NCBI GenBank assembly: GCA_020425885.1
Contig: JAGQRA010000723.1
Span: forward strand, 1-8,567
DNA length: 8,567 nt
From: Planctomycetota bacterium
GTDB taxonomy: Bacteria > Planctomycetota > UBA1135 > UBA2386
Reading direction: 5' to 3'
Shown here: positions 6,376 through 8,567 of the stretch, in pieces
How positions within the stretch are numbered: position 1 is the stretch's first letter
How the letters are laid out: every line of letters starts with the position of its first letter
Position numbers and translations under genes: made by a program
Notes under the pieces: generated by a model
What the model saw: only the letters and a program-made list of their open reading frames with translations
What the model was told of the DNA's origin: nothing
The model's database searches: none

Positions 6376-7039
6376 CCGAACATCCCGAGGGTCGTCGCCA
6401 TGCGATAGGTGATGAACAGCAGCAGCACCTGCCAGCCGAGCCAGAGCGGCCAGCGGGTGCGCAGCGCTCGCAGGGCGGCGTCGACGAACAGGCAACGATT
6501 GCAGTGCGACAACGCGAGCAGCATCGAGCACACCAGCAGCGCGACGCGGATCGAGGTACCCGTCACGGCCGCGTCCGCGGGCATGGTCGCGTCGAGGAAC
6601 CAGTAGATCGGGAAGAACCCGAGCGTGAACAACGCCGCGGCCGACGGGATCACCAGCGACAGCGCGAGGTTCTGGGCCAGCGACAGGCGTACGCCGAGGT
6701 ACGAGCCGAAGACCTGCAGCGAGGGGAAGCAGATGAGCACCGAGCCGAGGAACAGGATCGCGACGTGCCCGAGGCGGGCGCCGCCATCGACCAGGGAGAA
6801 CGGCACCGCGAACGCGGTGCTGCAGATCGCCAGCACGGCGAGCAGGGCGGTCGACGCGGTGCCGGCGCGAACCGTCGCCACGAGGCGATGGCGTTCGGCG
6901 AGCACGATGTCAGCACGCGCATCGGCCGCGTCAGGGACGCCAGCAGTTCGGCGGCGGTGAAGGGCTTCGCCTCGAGGGGAGGAGGCATGACCGCGGCGGC
7001 AACGCCACCGCCCGCTTCTTCAGGGTCTCGGGGGTTCAT
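6372..7039 (-). pseudogene. Five-helix membrane protein gene with an apparent frameshift (first of tandem paralogues)
   Basis: Translation starts convincingly at ATG 7039, with AGGAGG 10 bases upstream, and reads MNPRDPEEAGGG, then PFTAAELLASLTRPMRVLT. Within about 6905-6913 the good frame shifts. It continues as IVLAERHRLVATVRAG and then five hydrophobic helices (in repaired numbering about 62-83, 91-116, 124-149, 163-185 and 198-217), ending at 6372. The span is 668 bases, one short of a multiple of three, so one lost base explains it; the repaired product would be 222 residues. Either the gene is broken or the base is a sequencing error. Internal initiation at GTG 6905 is possible but lacks a ribosome site. 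Function is unknown, and the N-terminal 60 residues look cytoplasmic. It overlaps the next gene by ATGA and is its paralogue. Tandem operator-like repeats lie directly upstream. Confidence 0.7.
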
Positions 7040-7049
7040 CGGTTCTGGG

Positions 7050-7055
7050 CCTCCT
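7050..7055 (-). promoter_or_regulatory. Ribosome binding site of the first membrane gene
   Basis: AGGAGG on the minus strand stands 10 bases before ATG 7039. This shows that translation begins upstream of the frameshift and supports the N-terminal segment being a real part of the gene. It directly abuts the promoter-proximal operator-like repeat. Confidence 0.75.
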
Positions 7056-7100
7056 TGGCTTTGGATTGCAAAGTAACATGATGGCTTTGGATTGCAAAGT
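7056..7100. promoter_or_regulatory. Tandem operator-like palindromes (two identical 19-base copies)
   Basis: TGGCTTTGGATTGCAAAGT occurs at 7056-7074 and again, base for base, at 7082-7100, with starts 26 bases apart. Each contains the inverted repeat CTTTG-GATTG-CAAAG (7059-7073 and 7085-7099), a 5-5-5 layout typical of a dimeric regulator's binding site. The AT-rich motif stands out against the GC-rich background and occurs nowhere else that I can see in the window. It sits immediately upstream of the ribosome site of the membrane operon. No regulator gene is in the window, so the binding protein is unknown. Confidence 0.7.
7070..7097 (-). promoter_or_regulatory. Candidate promoter embedded in the operator repeats
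   Basis: On the minus strand TTGCAA (7092-7097) and TACTTT (7070-7075) are separated by 16 bases and would start transcription near 7063, leaving a leader of about 24 bases with the AGGAGG ribosome site. Both boxes lie inside or at the edge of the repeats, so a protein bound there would block RNA polymerase. The -10 match is weak. Confidence 0.35.
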
Positions 7101-7151
7101 TCCGATCTGGATCCGGCACCCGCCCGCTGCCCGGCCCCACTCACGGCTCGC

Positions 7152-7547
7152 TCATGACGCCACGGTCGGCGAAGCGAATGCCAGGACGTGACCGTCCGGG
7201 TCGAGCGCGTAGGCCACGTCGTGACCCCAATCGCGCGGCTGCAACGGACTCAGCTCGCGCGCGCCGGCGGCGATGGCGCGAGCATGCAGCTGGGCGGCAG
7301 CTTCACGCAGCAGATACAGCTCGGCGCGCGGCACTCCATCCGCCCCGCCCGGATCCGGAATCGCCTCACCGAGCAGCCGACGGATGCCGGCCGCGGGCAT
7401 CAGCCCGAGCACGGCGCCACCGACCAGGTCGAACTCGGTCATGCCGGGCACGTGCAATCGCGGCGACGCATCGAGCACGGCGGCATAGAACGCGCGGCTC
7501 CGTTCCTGATCGGCGACGTAGAGAATGAAGTGGGCGGCGGTAAGCAC
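7152..7547 (-). CDS. VOC (glyoxalase/bleomycin-resistance fold) protein
   Basis: This 131-residue protein has the two beta-alpha-beta-beta-beta halves of the vicinal oxygen chelate fold: AHFILYVADQERSRAFYAAVL (residues 5-25), GMTEFDLVGGAVLGLM (35-50), AELYLLRE (75-82), and the closing DVAYALDPDGHVLAF (110-124). Cytoplasmic; substrate unknown. His6 and Glu76 could be metal ligands, but the usual last-strand glutamate of glyoxalase I is Ala123, so true lactoylglutathione lyase activity is doubtful. The start is GTG 7547: the first beta strand begins right after it and no alternative start preserves it. There is no clear ribosome site. It lies 63 bases behind the FlgG-like gene on the same strand; its role relative to its neighbours is not evident. 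Confidence 0.85.
   Translation of the reverse strand: MLTAAHFILYVADQERSRAFYAAVLDASPRLHVPGMTEFDLVGGAVLGLMPAAGIRRLLGEAIPDPGGADGVPRAELYLLREAAAQLHARAIAAGARELSPLQPRDWGHDVAYALDPDGHVLAFASPTVAS
7161..7188. repeat. Imperfect 28-base direct repeat, right copy, in the VOC gene 3' end
   Basis: This is the partner of 5714-5741 (23 of 28 identical, same orientation). It encodes the VOC C-terminal residues LAFASPTVA on the minus strand. The left copy can be read as a similar LAFASPTA peptide in a frame with no start, so it may be a duplicated scrap of a VOC gene end or coincidence. Confidence 0.3.
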
Positions 7548-7557
7548 CCGGTGAGGT

Positions 7558-7613
7558 TAGGCCGGGCCGACGGCAGGTGTGAAGGACTTCGACCCGCCCG
7601 CGGTTCCGGCCTA
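7558..7613. terminator. 8-base inverted repeat between the FlgG-like and VOC genes
   Basis: TAGGCCGG (7558-7565) and CCGGCCTA (7606-7613) are perfectly complementary, enclosing 40 bases. The right arm includes the TAG stop of the FlgG-like gene. A long-loop stem here could weaken read-through into the VOC gene, but there is no T-run. Confidence 0.3.
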
Positions 7614-8465
7614 CGGCGCCCGCAGACCGTACCGCTGCATGAGCCGCGCCAGCGCGTCCCGGCGCTTCTCGATCAGCTGCAGCGCCAGCAGCTCCTTGCC
7701 GAGGTCGACGTTGGAGCGCTCGAGGAACCCCTGCTTCAGCTGGCCGAGGCCGTAGAGACCGGGTTTGCCGGTGAACGGTGCGCCGGAGTCCTCGGTCGGC
7801 CGCCAGACATGGCCCTCGGCACGGAGTCCGGCGGGGTTGATGAAGCGGTGCAACACGATCTGGCCGAAGACCGTTGCCGTGTCGGGGGAACCGGCGGTGC
7901 GACCGCTGAACATGCCGGCGGGGTCGACCGTGATCTCGAGGGTGTCGCACGGGATGGTGATCTCGGGCAGCAGCACACAGCCGCGGTGGGTCACCACCTT
8001 GCCATCGGCGTTGATCCGGAACTGACCGTCGCGGGAATAGCCCGTCGATCCGTCGGCGAGCAGGATCGCGAACAGACCGTCGCCGTCGATCGCGACGTCG
8101 AGCATGCGCTCGGTCAGCTCGAGCACGCCGCCGGTCCAGACCGGGATCACGCCGATCACCTGCGGCGACGTGCAGCCGTCGCCATCCCGGCCCGCGATCT
8201 GCGCCGATGAGCGCTGCACGGTGCGGCGCCGGTAGCCGCAGGTGTCGACGTTGGCGATGTTCTCGCAGCGCACGCGCTGCTCGACCGCGAGCGCCGAGTC
8301 GGCCGCGCACAGCAGCTCGGCGGCTATGTCCTCGAGGACGCGTGGCGTGGATTCGAGCGCAGCTTCGGCCAGCGAGAATGATGCCTCGCGATAGCCGGCA
8401 GGACCGGCCGGCGCCTGGCAGGCGGTGGCAAACACGAGGCTCAACGGGATCCAACGCGAGACCAT
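7611..8465 (-). CDS. FlgG-like flagellar rod/hook homologue with a lipoprotein-type signal peptide
   Basis: This 284-residue protein has the FlgG/FlgE/FlgF family layout: an N-terminal helix and motif CENIANVDTCGYRRR (67-81, compare the family's NNLANVxTxGYK), the core LDVAIDGDGLFAILLADGST (122-141) with YSRDGQFRINADGKVVT (143-159) and LLPEITIP (165-172), then LHRFINPAGL (205-214) and GLGQLKQGFLERSNVDL (239-255). Unlike true rod proteins, which leave through the flagellar type III apparatus without a cleaved signal, it starts MVSRWIPLSLVFATACQA: basic, hydrophobic, then a plausible lipobox ATA-Cys16 with Gln17 at +2. It also has six further cysteines (53, 67, 76, 98, 163, 173), unusual for this family. 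The C-terminal helix lacks the usual QRAYE-type segment (here LIEKRRDALARLMQRYG). The start is set by AGGAG 6 bases before ATG 8465. No other flagellar gene is visible. A periplasmic or outer-membrane role is inferred. Confidence 0.85.
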   Translation of the reverse strand: MVSRWIPLSLVFATACQAPAGPAGYREASFSLAEAALESTPRVLEDIAAELLCAADSALAVEQRVRCENIANVDTCGYRRRTVQRSSAQIAGRDGDGCTSPQVIGVIPVWTGGVLELTERMLDVAIDGDGLFAILLADGSTGYSRDGQFRINADGKVVTHRGCVLLPEITIPCDTLEITVDPAGMFSGRTAGSPDTATVFGQIVLHRFINPAGLRAEGHVWRPTEDSGAPFTGKPGLYGLGQLKQGFLERSNVDLGKELLALQLIEKRRDALARLMQRYGLRAP

Positions 8466-8471
8466 GGCCGA

Positions 8472-8476
8472 CTCCT
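8472..8476 (-). promoter_or_regulatory. Ribosome binding site of the FlgG-like gene
   Basis: AGGAG (within AAAGGAGT) lies 6 bases before ATG 8465. It confirms that the signal peptide is part of the translated product, so the lipoprotein reading does not depend on a doubtful start. Confidence 0.8.
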
Positions 8477-8567
8477 TTCTGTCGTCGATGGCGACAACCG
8501 CGACCGACGCGTGTAGATCTTCGACACCGACCGGATCCCGCCTTGAGACCGAACCATCGCCACGCCG

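Noticed and set aside
5533..6408. 291-codon plus-strand frame starting inside the isomerase relic
   Set aside because: Only its first 25 or so codons carry isomerase sequence. The rest is Arg/Glu/His-rich antisense of the second membrane gene.
7188..8210. 340-codon plus-strand open frame
   Set aside because: It spans the antisense of both the VOC and FlgG-like genes and their intergenic gap, and has no recognisable domain.
1..8567. CRISPR array, insertion sequence or phage genes
   Set aside because: No regularly spaced repeat series, transposase or integrase motif, or structural phage gene is visible. The only tandem repeat of note is the two-copy operator-like element.

Overview
The window is a GC-rich bacterial segment, most likely from a member of the Planctomycetota. 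Three things point there. A small ECF-type sigma factor is translationally coupled to a Ser/Thr kinase-TPR receptor. A secreted FG-GAP protein ends in a C-terminal domain (Phe-Gly-x-Gly-Cys start, 'PGANPLG' near the end) that I associate with secreted planctomycete proteins. The kinase also carries the short N-terminal region typical of planctomycete kinases. This placement comes from pattern recognition, not a database search.

Layout, left to right. Positions 1-289 hold no secure gene, only a GC-rich hairpin. Positions 290-3096 (minus strand) are a two-gene operon: sigma factor (2518-3096) followed by a membrane-anchored Ser/Thr kinase with TPR repeats (290-2521), joined by a 4-base ATGA overlap. 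A 345-base divergent intergenic region follows. On the plus strand, 3442-5397 encodes a secreted protein with a predicted seven-bladed, calcium-binding FG-GAP propeller. Directly behind it is a well-preserved fragment (about 5446-5610) of a sugar-phosphate isomerase/epimerase that has no start codon and no end, bordered by a strong inverted repeat.

The right third is all on the minus strand. In transcription order it has a FlgG-like flagellar rod/hook homologue that carries a lipoprotein-type signal peptide and six extra cysteines (7611-8465), a VOC-fold protein (7152-7547), and two tandem paralogous five-helix membrane proteins (6372-7039 and 5743-6375) joined by another ATGA overlap. The first membrane gene has an apparent frameshift near 6905-6913. 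Its promoter region contains two perfect 19-base copies of a CTTTG-N5-CAAAG palindrome, very likely tandem operators.

How the parts may work together: the kinase probably senses an extracytoplasmic signal and controls its partner sigma factor by phosphorylation, though its targets cannot be read from the window. The membrane pair seems to be an independently regulated unit. The most unusual items are the FlgG-like lipoprotein, the tandem operators in front of the paralogous membrane pair, and the isomerase relic.
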